Assembly (NCBI RefSeq): GCF_027923705.1
Contig: NZ_AP026442.1
Location: 1,550,001-1,614,000, forward strand
DNA from: Cellulomonas sp. NTE-D12
GTDB lineage: Bacteria; Actinomycetota; Actinomycetes; Actinomycetales; Cellulomonadaceae
Direction of reading: 5' to 3'
DNA length: 64,000 bases
Each line of letters starts with the position of its first letter. Positions within the stretch are counted from its first letter, which is position 1. This document shows, piece by piece, positions 8,206-16,256 of this stretch. The position numbers were made by a program, and so were the translations under genes. The notes under the pieces were generated by a model. It saw nothing but the letters and a program-made list of their open reading frames with translations. It had not been told where the DNA came from and made no database searches.

Positions 8206-9393
8206 GTGCGCGTGCTGCTCGCTCCTGACAGCTTCGGGTCCTCCCTGACGGCCCGGGAGGCGGCGGGGGCTCTGCGGACGGGGTGGTCGACGGGGGCCCC
8301 GCACGACGAGGTCTCCACCTGCCCGCTGGCCGACGGCGGTCCCGGCTTCGTCGAGACGATCCACGGCTCGCTCGGGGGCCGGCTGATCCCGGTCACGGTC
8401 ACAGGGCCGTTGGGAGCTCCGGTGCCCGCGGTCGTGCTGCTCGTGCCGGCGCACGACGATGCGCCCAGCACCGCCTACGTCGAGACGGCCCAGGTGATCG
8501 GCCTGCCGCTGGTTCCGTCGGACCAGCGCGATCCCGGCCGGACGACCACCCGAGGGGTCGGGGAGCTCCTGACGCACGCCCGTGCGACCGGCGCGGCACG
8601 GGTGGTGGTGGGTCTGGGTGGGTCCTCCACCAACGACGGCGGAGCCGGGATGCTCGTCGGCCTCGGGCTGCCGGACGCGGCCGGCCGGCTCGGCTCGGGC
8701 GGTGCGGCGCTGGCCGGGCTTCTCGCCGAGGACGTCGCCGGGCTGCCCGAGCTGCGCCGCGAGTGGGCGGACGTCGAGCTGGTCGCCGCGTGCGACGTCG
8801 ACGTGCCCCTCCTCGGTCTGCAGGGCGCGAGCGCCGGCTTCGCTGCGCAGAAGGGGGCGTCGGTGCAGCAGGCGCAGCAGCTCGAGGCCGCGCTGGCGCA
8901 CCTGTCCCGGCTGGTCGGCGAGGCTCTGCGGCGCGACGAGCGCCCCGACCTGCTGTCCGGCGCTCCGGGGTCGGCGCGCCTCGCGGCGGTTCCGGGTGCC
9001 GGGGCGGCTGGTGGTCTGGGGTTCGGTCTTGCTGCGCTCGGAGCGCGACTGGTGCCCGGTGCGGCTCTGGTCGCCGACCAGGTCGGCCTCGCGGGCCGGA
9101 TCGCGGAGGCGGACGTCGTCGTCACGGGCGAGGGCCGCTTCGACTGGCAGTCGTTGCACGGCAAGGTGGTGTCCGAGGTGGCAGCCCGGGCGGTGCCCTT
9201 CGCGGTCCCGGTGGTCGTCGTCGCCGGCGAGGTGCTGGTCGGCCGGCACGAGCTCGCCGAGGCCGGTGTGGCCGCCGCCTACGCGGTCGCCGGCGCCCCG
9301 GCGGAGGTCGAGCGGGCGCTCGCCGATCCGGCCGCCACCTTGGCGGCGCGCACGGTGAGGGTGGCGCGGACGTGGTCGCCGACGCCACGCTGA
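8206..9393 (+). CDS. Glycerate kinase (type I, GlxK/GarK family)
   Basis: This 395-aa enzyme phosphorylates D-glycerate with ATP. The N-terminus VRVLLAPDSFGSS and CPLADGGPGFVE, and the GLGGSSTNDGGAGML loop (about residues 142-156), are typical of the family; VVTGEGRFDWQS near residue 305 is the second conserved block. GTG 8206 is preferred over ATG 8122 because the family begins at this point and CACCAT at 8194-8199 stands 6 nt before it. The gene is divergent from nadA. From memory, a glycerate-kinase homologue also precedes erpA in mycobacteria. Confidence 0.92.
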   Translation: MRVLLAPDSFGSSLTAREAAGALRTGWSTGAPHDEVSTCPLADGGPGFVETIHGSLGGRLIPVTVTGPLGAPVPAVVLLVPAHDDAPSTAYVETAQVIGLPLVPSDQRDPGRTTTRGVGELLTHARATGAARVVVGLGGSSTNDGGAGMLVGLGLPDAAGRLGSGGAALAGLLAEDVAGLPELRREWADVELVAACDVDVPLLGLQGASAGFAAQKGASVQQAQQLEAALAHLSRLVGEALRRDERPDLLSGAPGSARLAAVPGAGAAGGLGFGLAALGARLVPGAALVADQVGLAGRIAEADVVVTGEGRFDWQSLHGKVVSEVAARAVPFAVPVVVVAGEVLVGRHELAEAGVAAAYAVAGAPAEVERALADPAATLAARTVRVARTWSPTPR

Positions 9394-9435
9394 CGTGCTG
9401 CGGTGGGCCGGTGCGCCGCGCCGCGGAGGGCGTCG

Positions 9436-9441
9436 TACGCT
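9436..9441 (+). promoter_or_regulatory. Putative -10 element for erpA
   Basis: TACGCT lies 90 nt before the ErpA start in the 138-nt gap after glycerate kinase. It implies a leader of about 80 nt. No clear -35 is visible. Confidence 0.4.
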
Positions 9442-9531
9442 GACGGGGAACATCAGCGCGCAGCCCGGTGTTGCGCGGAAGGTCGAGGCCGAGACCGGCC
9501 GCGCCGAGCACGCACCCTTTCGGGAGACAGC

Positions 9532-9882
9532 ATGACCGAGACAACCCAGACCGCGACGCACGGCGTCCAGCTGACCGACGTGGCTGCCGCCAAGGTGCAC
9601 AGCCTGCTGGAGCAGGAGGGTCGCGACGACCTCCGGCTGCGCGTGGCCGTGCAGCCCGGTGGCTGCTCGGGCCTGATCTACCAGCTCTACTTCGACGAGC
9701 GGATCCTCGACGGCGACGCCGTCAAGGACTTCGGCGGTGTCGAGGTGGTCGTCGACCGCATGAGCGTGCCGTACCTCGAGGGCGCGACGATCGACTTCGC
9801 GGACACGATCGAGAAGCAGGGCTTCACGATCGACAACCCGAACGCCGGCAGCTCCTGCGCGTGCGGCGGCTCCTTCAGCTGA
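9532..9882 (+). CDS. erpA: Iron-sulfur cluster insertion protein ErpA (A-type carrier)
   Basis: This 116-aa A-type carrier donates Fe-S clusters to apo-proteins. The three family cysteines are present: one in PGGCSGL (about residue 43) and two in the C-terminal GSSCACGGSFS. The start is ATG 9532 with a GGGAG site 6 nt upstream. It is followed by a strong hairpin, then the sulfur-transfer pair on the other strand. The nearby quinolinate synthase and Rieske protein are plausible clients, but that is inference. Confidence 0.95.
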   Translation: MTETTQTATHGVQLTDVAAAKVHSLLEQEGRDDLRLRVAVQPGGCSGLIYQLYFDERILDGDAVKDFGGVEVVVDRMSVPYLEGATIDFADTIEKQGFTIDNPNAGSSCACGGSFS

Positions 9883-9901
9883 CCCGCGCACCAGCGGCTC
9901 G

Positions 9902-9933
9902 ACGGGCCCGGCACCTCGCAGTGCCGGGCCCGT
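9902..9933. terminator. Strong hairpin terminator after erpA
   Basis: A perfect 13-bp inverted repeat (ACGGGCCCGGCAC at 9902-9914, mirrored at 9921-9933) encloses a 6-nt loop. It separates erpA from the convergent TusA-like gene and can terminate both. Confidence 0.8.
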
Positions 9934-9965
9934 CTGCGTGCGGTCTCAGGCCAGTGGGCCGCCGG

Positions 9966-10214
9966 TCACCGGCCACCGATCCGGACCGTGACGGCGAGCA
10001 CACCGTCGTCCGTGCGCTCGGAGCGCACCACCGCGTGCCCTCGCATCCGTGCCCAGGCGGGGACGTCCACCTCGGCCGCGGGATCGGTCGCCAGCACCGT
10101 CACCAGCGTGCCGGCGGCAGCAACGCGTGCGACGCGGGCGAGCCGCACGATCGGCGCGGGACACACCAGCCCGCGGGCGTCGACGACCTCACCGGTCTCG
10201 GCAGCCTCGGTCAC
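9966..10214 (-). CDS. TusA/SirA-like sulfurtransferase
   Basis: This 82-aa protein carries the TusA hallmark CPAP with its persulfide cysteine at about residue 18, in VDARGLVCPAPIVRL, followed by the two-layer alpha/beta fold ending VTVRIGG. TusA proteins relay sulfane sulfur from a desulfurase to acceptors. The start is GTG 10214, overlapping the stop of the upstream desulfurase-like gene as GTGA, so the two are translationally coupled and probably interact. The partner lacks the PLP lysine, so the sulfur source is unclear. Confidence 0.88.
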   Translation of the reverse strand: MTEAAETGEVVDARGLVCPAPIVRLARVARVAAAGTLVTVLATDPAAEVDVPAWARMRGHAVVRSERTDDGVLAVTVRIGGR

Positions 10215-11404
10215 AGTCCCACCACGCCGGCGCGGTCGCGCAGCTGCCCCACGACCTCGGGGACGACGTCGCAGAACCGTTCGACGTCGTGGCGTGTGGT
10301 GCCGCGAGGCAGGGCGATGCGCACGTTCCCGTGGGTGAGCACCCCCATGGCGGCGAGCACGTGGCTCGGCTCCAGGGCGCTCGAGGTGCAGGCCGATCCC
10401 GAGCCGACGGCGAAGCCGCGCGCGTCGAGCTCCCTCACCAGGGACTCTCCGTCGAGGTAGAGGCACGAGAAGGTCACCACGTGCGGCAGCCGGTCCGTCG
10501 GCTCTCCCACCACCTCGACGTCGGGCACCTGGGTCGCGACGCGGTGGCGGATCACGTCCACCAGCTCGCGTCGATCGGCATCAGCCCGGTCCCGGTCCGC
10601 GACCGCGGCCTGGAGCGCCACGGCTGCGGCGAGGGCAGCCGGGACGCTCACGCCGCCGGGGAACCACCGGTCCTCGTCCTCCGGGCGGTCCGGCGTGCGA
10701 CGGACGCCGCTGCGGGTCACGAGCACGCCTATCCCGCCCGGACCGCCGAAGTCGGCCGCCCCGGCGGCCAGCAGGTCCCAGTGCGGCCCCAGGTCGACGT
10801 GCCCGAGGCTCGACCCGGCGTCGACCAGCAGGGGGACGCGGGCGGCTCGCGCCGCGGCGTGCACCGGGGCCACCGGCTGCAGGGTGCCGACCTCACCGTT
10901 CGCGTGCTGGAGCGCCGCCAGCGCGACGCCGGGCTGGGCCAGGGCGCCGATGAACGCGTCCTCGTCGATCCGTCCCGACCGGTCGACGGGCACCGTCACG
11001 CGCCGGCCTCCGGAGCGGGCCGCGACGAAGTCGGCGGCGTTGAGGACCGCGGCACGTTCCACGGCACCGGCCACGACGTGGGGTCCGGCCCGTCGTCGCC
11101 CGAGTGCGACGTCCCGGACGGCGGCGTGCAGGGCCTCCGTGTGCGACGGAGCGAGGGCGACCTCGTCCGTCCGGGCGCCGACCACGGCCGCGATCGCCTC
11201 GCGGGCACCGTCCAGCAGCAGGCGGGCCCGGCGACCCTCGGCGTGCAGCCTCCGCGGGTCGGCCCAGCCCTCGTCGATCGCGGCGACGAAGGCCTCGCGC
11301 GCGACCGGCAGCAGCGGCGCCTGTCCACCCGCGTCGAGCACCACCCGAGACGTCGTGTCGTCCACGACGTGCACGGTAACGGGGTTCGAAGCCGCGTCGA
11401 TCAT
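10211..11404 (-). CDS. Cysteine desulfurase homologue lacking the PLP lysine
   Basis: This 397-aa protein has the NifS/IscS (class V aminotransferase) fold: LLDGAREAIA, LQHANGEVGTLQPV, LLVDAGSSLG, FGGPGGIGVL and the mobile-loop GSACTSSALEPSHVL. Aligned by eye to IscS, the Schiff-base Lys is Asp218 (GAADFGGP instead of GHKxxGPK). Three other PLP contacts also differ: His to Arg117, Asn to Gly170 and Gln to Ser198. The catalytic loop Cys is kept (Cys339). It therefore probably cannot bind PLP covalently and is a pseudo-desulfurase or a persulfide relay. It is coupled to the TusA-like gene and is divergent from ctaC. Confidence 0.85.
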   Translation of the reverse strand: MIDAASNPVTVHVVDDTTSRVVLDAGGQAPLLPVAREAFVAAIDEGWADPRRLHAEGRRARLLLDGAREAIAAVVGARTDEVALAPSHTEALHAAVRDVALGRRRAGPHVVAGAVERAAVLNAADFVAARSGGRRVTVPVDRSGRIDEDAFIGALAQPGVALAALQHANGEVGTLQPVAPVHAAARAARVPLLVDAGSSLGHVDLGPHWDLLAAGAADFGGPGGIGVLVTRSGVRRTPDRPEDEDRWFPGGVSVPAALAAAVALQAAVADRDRADADRRELVDVIRHRVATQVPDVEVVGEPTDRLPHVVTFSCLYLDGESLVRELDARGFAVGSGSACTSSALEPSHVLAAMGVLTHGNVRIALPRGTTRHDVERFCDVVPEVVGQLRDRAGVVGL

Positions 11405-11551
11405 GCTGACACGGCGTCGTCATATCGCGTCGCCGGGCACGACGAGGGCCCGCCCGCGCGCTACGCTGCACGCGTCGAAAGGACCAAGGTCCCAGGTGGC
11501 CGTCGTACGCGCGCCGTGCACCCACCCGGGACCGTGAGTGGAAGGTTGCCC
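11405..11551. other. Intergenic region between pseudo-desulfurase and ctaC
   Basis: This 147-bp divergent region must hold both promoters. A plus-strand TACGCT at about 11462-11467 is a candidate -10 for ctaC, giving a leader of about 80 nt. No operator-like palindrome stands out. Confidence 0.4.
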
Positions 11552-12421
11552 GTGCACCCGGAAAACCACCGCCGGACGCGCCGCAGGGCCCTCGTGGGCA
11601 CCGGGCTGGTGCTCACGGCAGCGGTCGCCCTGAGCGGCTGCTCGGACACCGTGTACCGAGGCTGGCTGCCCGGCAGCACCCAGCACGAGGTCACGGACCA
11701 GACCGGTCGTGTCGCCAGCCTGTGGCGCGGCTCGTGGATAGCGGCCCTGCTCGTCGGCCTGCTCGTCTGGGGTCTGATCCTGTGGTGCGTCGCGGTGTAC
11801 CGGAAGCGCAAGGCGGACAGCACGCTGCCCGTGCAGCTGAGGTACCACGTGCCGCTCGAGGTGATGTACGTGATCCTGCCGATCGTCATGGTCGGCGTGC
11901 TCTTCTACTACACCAACCGCGACATGACGGCGATCAACACCAAGACGGGCGACGCCAAGGTCCACGTCCAGGTGATCGGCAAGCAGTGGAGCTGGGACGT
12001 CAACTACCAGGACGCGGGCGTGTACGACAGCGGCCAGCAGGTCCAGGACCTGCAGGCGCCCGGTGCGCTCGACGAGCCGGTGACGATCTGGCTCCCCGTG
12101 GACGAGAAGGTGCTGTTCACCCTGAACTCGCGCGACGTCATCCACTCGTTCTGGGTGCCGGCGTTCCTGTACAAGCTCGACGTGATCCCCGGACGGACCA
12201 ACCAGTTCGAGGTGACGCCGAAGACGGTGGGCGAGTACCGCGGCAAGTGCGCGGAGCTCTGCGGTGAGTACCACTCGCGGATGCTGTTCAACGTGAAGGT
12301 CGTGACACGCGCCGAGTACGACGCGCACATCGCCGACCTGAAGGCGAAGGGCCAGACCGGTCAGCTCGGGCTCGACGTGAGCCGGGCGCAGGACCTCAAC
12401 ACCGTGGGGAGTGCAGGCTGA
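11552..12421 (+). CDS. ctaC: Cytochrome c oxidase subunit II
   Basis: This 289-aa subunit carries the binuclear CuA centre that accepts electrons from the QcrC cytochrome in the bcc-aa3 supercomplex. It has a lipoprotein signal with lipobox LSGC (Cys30), two membrane helices (about residues 55-77 and 96-116), and the CuA ligands in HSFWVP and CAELCGEYHSRM. GTG 11552 is chosen for its GGAAGG site 6 nt upstream; an in-frame GTG at 11534 is the alternative. The stop and the ctaD ATG share one base. Confidence 0.96.
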   Translation: MHPENHRRTRRRALVGTGLVLTAAVALSGCSDTVYRGWLPGSTQHEVTDQTGRVASLWRGSWIAALLVGLLVWGLILWCVAVYRKRKADSTLPVQLRYHVPLEVMYVILPIVMVGVLFYYTNRDMTAINTKTGDAKVHVQVIGKQWSWDVNYQDAGVYDSGQQVQDLQAPGALDEPVTIWLPVDEKVLFTLNSRDVIHSFWVPAFLYKLDVIPGRTNQFEVTPKTVGEYRGKCAELCGEYHSRMLFNVKVVTRAEYDAHIADLKAKGQTGQLGLDVSRAQDLNTVGSAG

Positions 12422-14223
12422 TGGTGGCGACGACCGAGCTGATCCCGGGCCTGGCGCCGCGTCGGCAGACCCTGGGCCGGACCGTCGTGAAGGTGATCAC
12501 CTCCACGGACCACAAGACGATCGGGTACATGTACCTGATCACGTCCTTCGTGTGGTTCATCGTGGGCGGGATCCTGGCGCTGCTGATCCGTAGCGAGCTG
12601 TTCGCGCCCGGGATGCAGGTGTTCTCCACGCCGGAGCAGTACAACCAGGCGTTCACGATGCACGGCACGATCATGCTGCTGCTGTTCGCGACGCCGTTGT
12701 TCGCCGGTTTTGCGAACGTGCTGATGCCGCTCCAGATCGGCGCCCCGGACGTCGCGTTCCCGCGGCTGAACATGTTCGCGTACTGGCTGTACCTGCTCGG
12801 CGGCCTGATCGCGGCGGCGGGCTTCCTCACCCCGCAGGGCGCCGCCTCGTTCGGGTGGTTCGCCTACGCCCCGCTGTCCAACCAGGTGTACTCGCCCGGG
12901 GTCGGTGGCGACCTGTGGGTGTTCGGACTGGCGCTGACCGGTTTCGGCACCATCCTCGGTGCCGTCAACTTCATCACCACGATCGTCACCATGCGGGCCC
13001 CCGGGATGACGATGTTCCGGATGCCGATCTTCACCTGGAACACCCTGGTGACGTCGCTGCTGGTGCTGATGGCGTTCCCGCCCCTGGCCGCGGCCCTGTT
13101 CGCGCTCGGTGCCGACCGGCGGCTCGGCGCCCAGGTGTTCAACCCCGACAACGGTGGCGCCATCCTGTGGCAGCACCTGTTCTGGTTCTTCGGGCACCCG
13201 GAGGTGTACATCATCGCGCTGCCGTTCTTCGGCATCGTGACGGAGATCCTCCCGGTGTTCAGCCGCAAGCCGGTGTTCGGCTACAAGGGCCTGGTCTACG
13301 CGACCATCTCGATCGCGGCGCTGTCCGTCACCGTGTGGGCGCACCACATGTACGTGACCGGTGCGGTGCTGCTGCCGTTCTTCTCGTTCATGACGATGCT
13401 CATCGCGGTGCCCACCGGTGTGAAGTTCTTCAACTGGATCGGCACCATGTGGCGCGGCAAGCTCACCTTCGAGACGCCGATGCTGTGGACGATCGGCTTC
13501 CTGGTGACCTTCCTGTTCGGCGGTTTGACGGGCGTGATCCTGTCCAGCCCGGCGCTGGACTTCCACCTGTCCGACACGTACTTCGTCGTGGCGCACTTCC
13601 ACTACGTCGTGTTCGGCACGGTGGTGTTCGCGATGTTCGCCGGCTTCTACTTCTGGTGGCCCAAGTTCACCGGGAAGATGCTGAACGAGCGGCTGGGCAA
13701 GATCCACTTCTGGCTGCTGTTCATCGGCTTCCACACGACGTTCCTCATCCAGCACTGGCTGGGTGTGCGGGGCATGCCGCGCCGCTACGCGGACTACTCG
13801 CCGGCGGACGGGTTCACGTGGATGAACCAGGTGTCGACCATCGGCGCCGCCATCCTCGCGATCTCCACGCTGCCGTTCCTGTACAACGTCTACACGACGT
13901 GGCGGAACGCTCCGAAGGTCGCCGTCGACGACCCGTGGGGGTACGGCAACTCGCTCGAGTGGGCCACCAGCTGCCCGCCGCCGCGCCACAACTTCGTCTC
14001 CCTGCCGCGGATCCGCTCGGAGCGTCCCGCGTTCGACCTGCACCACCCCGAGGTCGCCGCGATGGACCACGTCGAGCCGGAGCCCGGTCTGCTCGACTGG
14101 GAGGCGCAACGGACGGGCAACCCGGGCGACGCTCGTCGGCGCATGGCCGAGGGCACCGCGCAGCCGGAGCAGTCCAGCACCACGGTGATCGACGACCTTC
14201 AGGACCCGGAGGCTGACCGGTGA
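12421..14223 (+). CDS. ctaD: Cytochrome c oxidase subunit I
   Basis: This 600-aa, 12-helix catalytic subunit of aa3 oxidase reduces O2 at the haem a3-CuB site. Visible ligands are the haem a His in HGTIMLLLF, HPEVY (His-Tyr cross-link region, about residue 258), the CuB pair in HHMYVTG, and HFHYVVFG for haem a3/a. A hydrophilic C-terminal tail of about 60 residues (rich in Asp, Glu, Arg) extends past the last helix into the cytosol. It starts one base into the ctaC stop and overlaps ctaF as GTGA. Confidence 0.98.
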   Translation: MVATTELIPGLAPRRQTLGRTVVKVITSTDHKTIGYMYLITSFVWFIVGGILALLIRSELFAPGMQVFSTPEQYNQAFTMHGTIMLLLFATPLFAGFANVLMPLQIGAPDVAFPRLNMFAYWLYLLGGLIAAAGFLTPQGAASFGWFAYAPLSNQVYSPGVGGDLWVFGLALTGFGTILGAVNFITTIVTMRAPGMTMFRMPIFTWNTLVTSLLVLMAFPPLAAALFALGADRRLGAQVFNPDNGGAILWQHLFWFFGHPEVYIIALPFFGIVTEILPVFSRKPVFGYKGLVYATISIAALSVTVWAHHMYVTGAVLLPFFSFMTMLIAVPTGVKFFNWIGTMWRGKLTFETPMLWTIGFLVTFLFGGLTGVILSSPALDFHLSDTYFVVAHFHYVVFGTVVFAMFAGFYFWWPKFTGKMLNERLGKIHFWLLFIGFHTTFLIQHWLGVRGMPRRYADYSPADGFTWMNQVSTIGAAILAISTLPFLYNVYTTWRNAPKVAVDDPWGYGNSLEWATSCPPPRHNFVSLPRIRSERPAFDLHHPEVAAMDHVEPEPGLLDWEAQRTGNPGDARRRMAEGTAQPEQSSTTVIDDLQDPEADR

Positions 14224-14618
14224 GGTTCGAGGCTCGACTCTTCGCGCTCGGTGTGCTCTTCTTCGTCCCCGTCGGGCTGGTCTACGCCTACTTCAGCCAC
14301 GGGGAAGCGGTCGGCACCGTCGGGATCCCGCTGCTGGGTGGCCTGGTCGGGATGATCGGGGCGTACTTCGCCCTGCTGTCGCGCCGCATCGACCCCCGCC
14401 CCGAGGACGACGAGCTGGGCGAGGTCTCGCAGGGCGCCGGCGACCAGGGCGTCTTCAGCCCGTGGTCCTGGTGGCCGCTGGTGATCGGCGCTGCGGCCGC
14501 GCTGGCGTTCCTCGGTCTCGCCGTGGGCTGGTGGCTGCTCGCGATCGCCGTCCCCGTCGGTGTGATCGGCCTGGTCGGCTGGGTCTTCGAGTTCTCCCGC
14601 GGGCAGCACGCCCACTGA
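14220..14618 (+). CDS. ctaF: Cytochrome c oxidase subunit IV (actinobacterial type)
   Basis: This 132-aa membrane subunit stabilises the actinobacterial aa3 oxidase. It has about four hydrophobic helices (residues 4-24, 34-53, 81-99 and 101-121) with an acidic loop between the second and third (RPEDDELGE). The start is GTG 14220 in a 4-bp overlap with ctaD. Its position after ctaD is the usual actinobacterial order. Confidence 0.93.
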   Translation: MRFEARLFALGVLFFVPVGLVYAYFSHGEAVGTVGIPLLGGLVGMIGAYFALLSRRIDPRPEDDELGEVSQGAGDQGVFSPWSWWPLVIGAAAALAFLGLAVGWWLLAIAVPVGVIGLVGWVFEFSRGQHAH

Positions 14619-14641
14619 GCGGTCCGGGTCCGGGTCCCGGG

Positions 14642-15346
14642 TCAGCCGGGCAGTCGCGTCGCCGCTGCGACGAAGATCGACATGTGCCGCACCGTGCCGC
14701 CCACCGGCTTGGGGTCGACGTACGCGGTGACGAGCCGGTCGACGTGCAGCCCCGCGGCCCCGCACCACGACGAGACCTGTTCGTGGCTGAACCCGTCGTG
14801 ACCGTCGAACGACGGCTGGTCGGCGTGGTAGAAACCGCCATCCGGCTCCAGATCGGCGACGACGAACCTGCCGCCCGGGCGTAGCAGACCGGCGACGGTC
14901 CGCAGCAGGCGCGGGACGTCGCGCACGTGGTGCAGCGCCATGGCGCTGTAGGCGACGTCGAGCGGCCCGAGGACGGCGGCGTGCGGCGCGGCTTCGGCGA
15001 TGGACAGGTCGACCCGTGCGGTGCGGACGTGCGTGCTGCAGCCGGCTGCCCTGGCGGCGGCCGAGACGTTGGCGCGGGCCAGCTCCAGGGCGTCCTCGTC
15101 GACGTCGAGGAGAACCAGCTCGTCGAAGAGGTCCACCAGATGGGGACTGACTCCGCCGGCCCCCGAGCCGATGTCCAGCCCGCGTCGATGGTGGCCGTCG
15201 CCGAGCACCACCCGGATGTGGGCGGCCAGTGCCGCGCTCCGGCGTGCCCGGCGGTCGGCGTCGGGATCGTCCGTCGGCGCCTGAGCGGGCCGGGGCGCAG
15301 GGGGACCGCCGGGCTGGGCCCGGTGCGCCGGGAGGTCGGGCGTCAT
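14642..15346 (-). CDS. Class I SAM-dependent methyltransferase
   Basis: This 234-aa Rossmann-fold methyltransferase has motif I GLDIGSGAGGVSPHL (about residues 56-70), an acidic motif II LLDVDEDAL, and AYSAMALHHVRDVPRLL, followed by LLRPGGRFVVADLEP, as in UbiE/quinone or small-molecule methyltransferases. Substrate is unknown. The Pro-rich N-terminal 35 residues are probably disordered. TAGGGT (complement of 15355-15360) sits 8 nt before ATG 15346, suggesting a leaderless mRNA. It is convergent with ctaF. Confidence 0.82.
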   Translation of the reverse strand: MTPDLPAHRAQPGGPPAPRPAQAPTDDPDADRRARRSAALAAHIRVVLGDGHHRRGLDIGSGAGGVSPHLVDLFDELVLLDVDEDALELARANVSAAARAAGCSTHVRTARVDLSIAEAAPHAAVLGPLDVAYSAMALHHVRDVPRLLRTVAGLLRPGGRFVVADLEPDGGFYHADQPSFDGHDGFSHEQVSSWCGAAGLHVDRLVTAYVDPKPVGGTVRHMSIFVAAATRLPG

Positions 15347-15383
15347 GCCCCGCGACCCTAGCGGGCCGCTGGACGACGACAGC

Positions 15384-15422
15384 GATCGAGCCCGGCCGGG
15401 TACGCCCCGACCGGGCTCGATC
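15384..15422. terminator. Hairpin terminator after sodA
   Basis: GATCGAGCCCGG at 15384-15395 pairs with CCGGGCTCGATC at 15411-15422, and the stem continues imperfectly outwards (GACGAC/GTCGTC). It lies between the sodA stop and the promoter of the methyltransferase, both on the minus strand, so it insulates them. Confidence 0.75.
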
Positions 15423-15464
15423 GTCGTCCTGCGCCCGCGTGCTCTCGCGGGGCGATGCTCGTCG

Positions 15465-16085
15465 TCAGGCGGGCAGGATCAGGCTCGTCGCACGGGCGCG
15501 GGCCAGGCGTGCCGCGGCGTCCGTCCAGTTGACGATGTTCCACCATGCCTTGACATAGTCGGCCTTCACGTTGACGTAGTCGAGGTAGAAGGCGTGCTCC
15601 CACATGTCGAGCACCACGATCGGGATCACGCCGAGCGGGAAGTTCGACTGCTGGTCGTACAGCTGGAACATCACGAGCTTCGAGCCGAGGGTGTCCCAGG
15701 CGAGGATCGACCAGCCGGAGCCCTGGATCCCGACGGCGTTCGCGGCGAAGTGCGCCTGGAACTTCTCGAAAGAGCCGAAGAACTCGTCGATCGCGGCAGC
15801 CAGCTCACCGGTGGGGCGGTCGCCGCCGTCGGGGGAGAGGTTCTGCCAGAACACCGAGTGGTTGACGTGCCCGCCGAGGTTGAAGGCGAGGTTCTTCTCG
15901 TGCAGGTTCACCGCGGCGAGGTCGCCCGACTCGCGGGCGGCGGCGAGCTTCTCCAGGGCGGTGTTGGCGCCCGTCACGTAGGCGGCGTGGTGCTTGTCGT
16001 GGTGCAGCTCCATGATCCGCCCGGAGATGTGCGGCTCGAGGGCCGCGTAGTCGTAGGGGAGGTCCGGGAGCGTGTAGTCAGCCAT
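15465..16085 (-). CDS. sodA: Superoxide dismutase (Mn/Fe)
   Basis: This 206-aa enzyme dismutes superoxide. Metal ligands are seen in MELHHDKHH (His), GHVNHSVFW (His) and VLDMWEHAFYLDY (Asp and His). GIQGSGWSILAWD matches the Mn or cambialistic group, but the metal cannot be settled by eye. No signal peptide is present. ATG 16085 has a GGAAGG site about 10 nt upstream. It sits between the two converging respiratory operons, downstream of qcrB with its own 171-bp upstream region. Confidence 0.96.
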   Translation of the reverse strand: MADYTLPDLPYDYAALEPHISGRIMELHHDKHHAAYVTGANTALEKLAAARESGDLAAVNLHEKNLAFNLGGHVNHSVFWQNLSPDGGDRPTGELAAAIDEFFGSFEKFQAHFAANAVGIQGSGWSILAWDTLGSKLVMFQLYDQQSNFPLGVIPIVVLDMWEHAFYLDYVNVKADYVKAWWNIVNWTDAAARLARARATSLILPA

Positions 16086-16256
16086 CGATCAGTGCCTTCC
16101 GTGCGTCGGACCGCGGTCGGTGCCGCGGGTGTGCGCGCGACGGCGGGCGTCGCCGAGGGCGGCGACCACCGTGCGCCTGTTCCACTCTCGCGCAGGAACC
16201 GTGATCCTGCCCGAGGTTCTGCTGTCGGTGTCGAGCAACGTGCCGCGGGACACCGG

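Noticed and set aside
10211..11404. Sequencing or frameshift artefact explaining the missing PLP lysine
   Set aside because: The frame is uninterrupted, conserved blocks on both sides of Asp218 stay in register, and four separate PLP contacts are changed, so a local error is unlikely.
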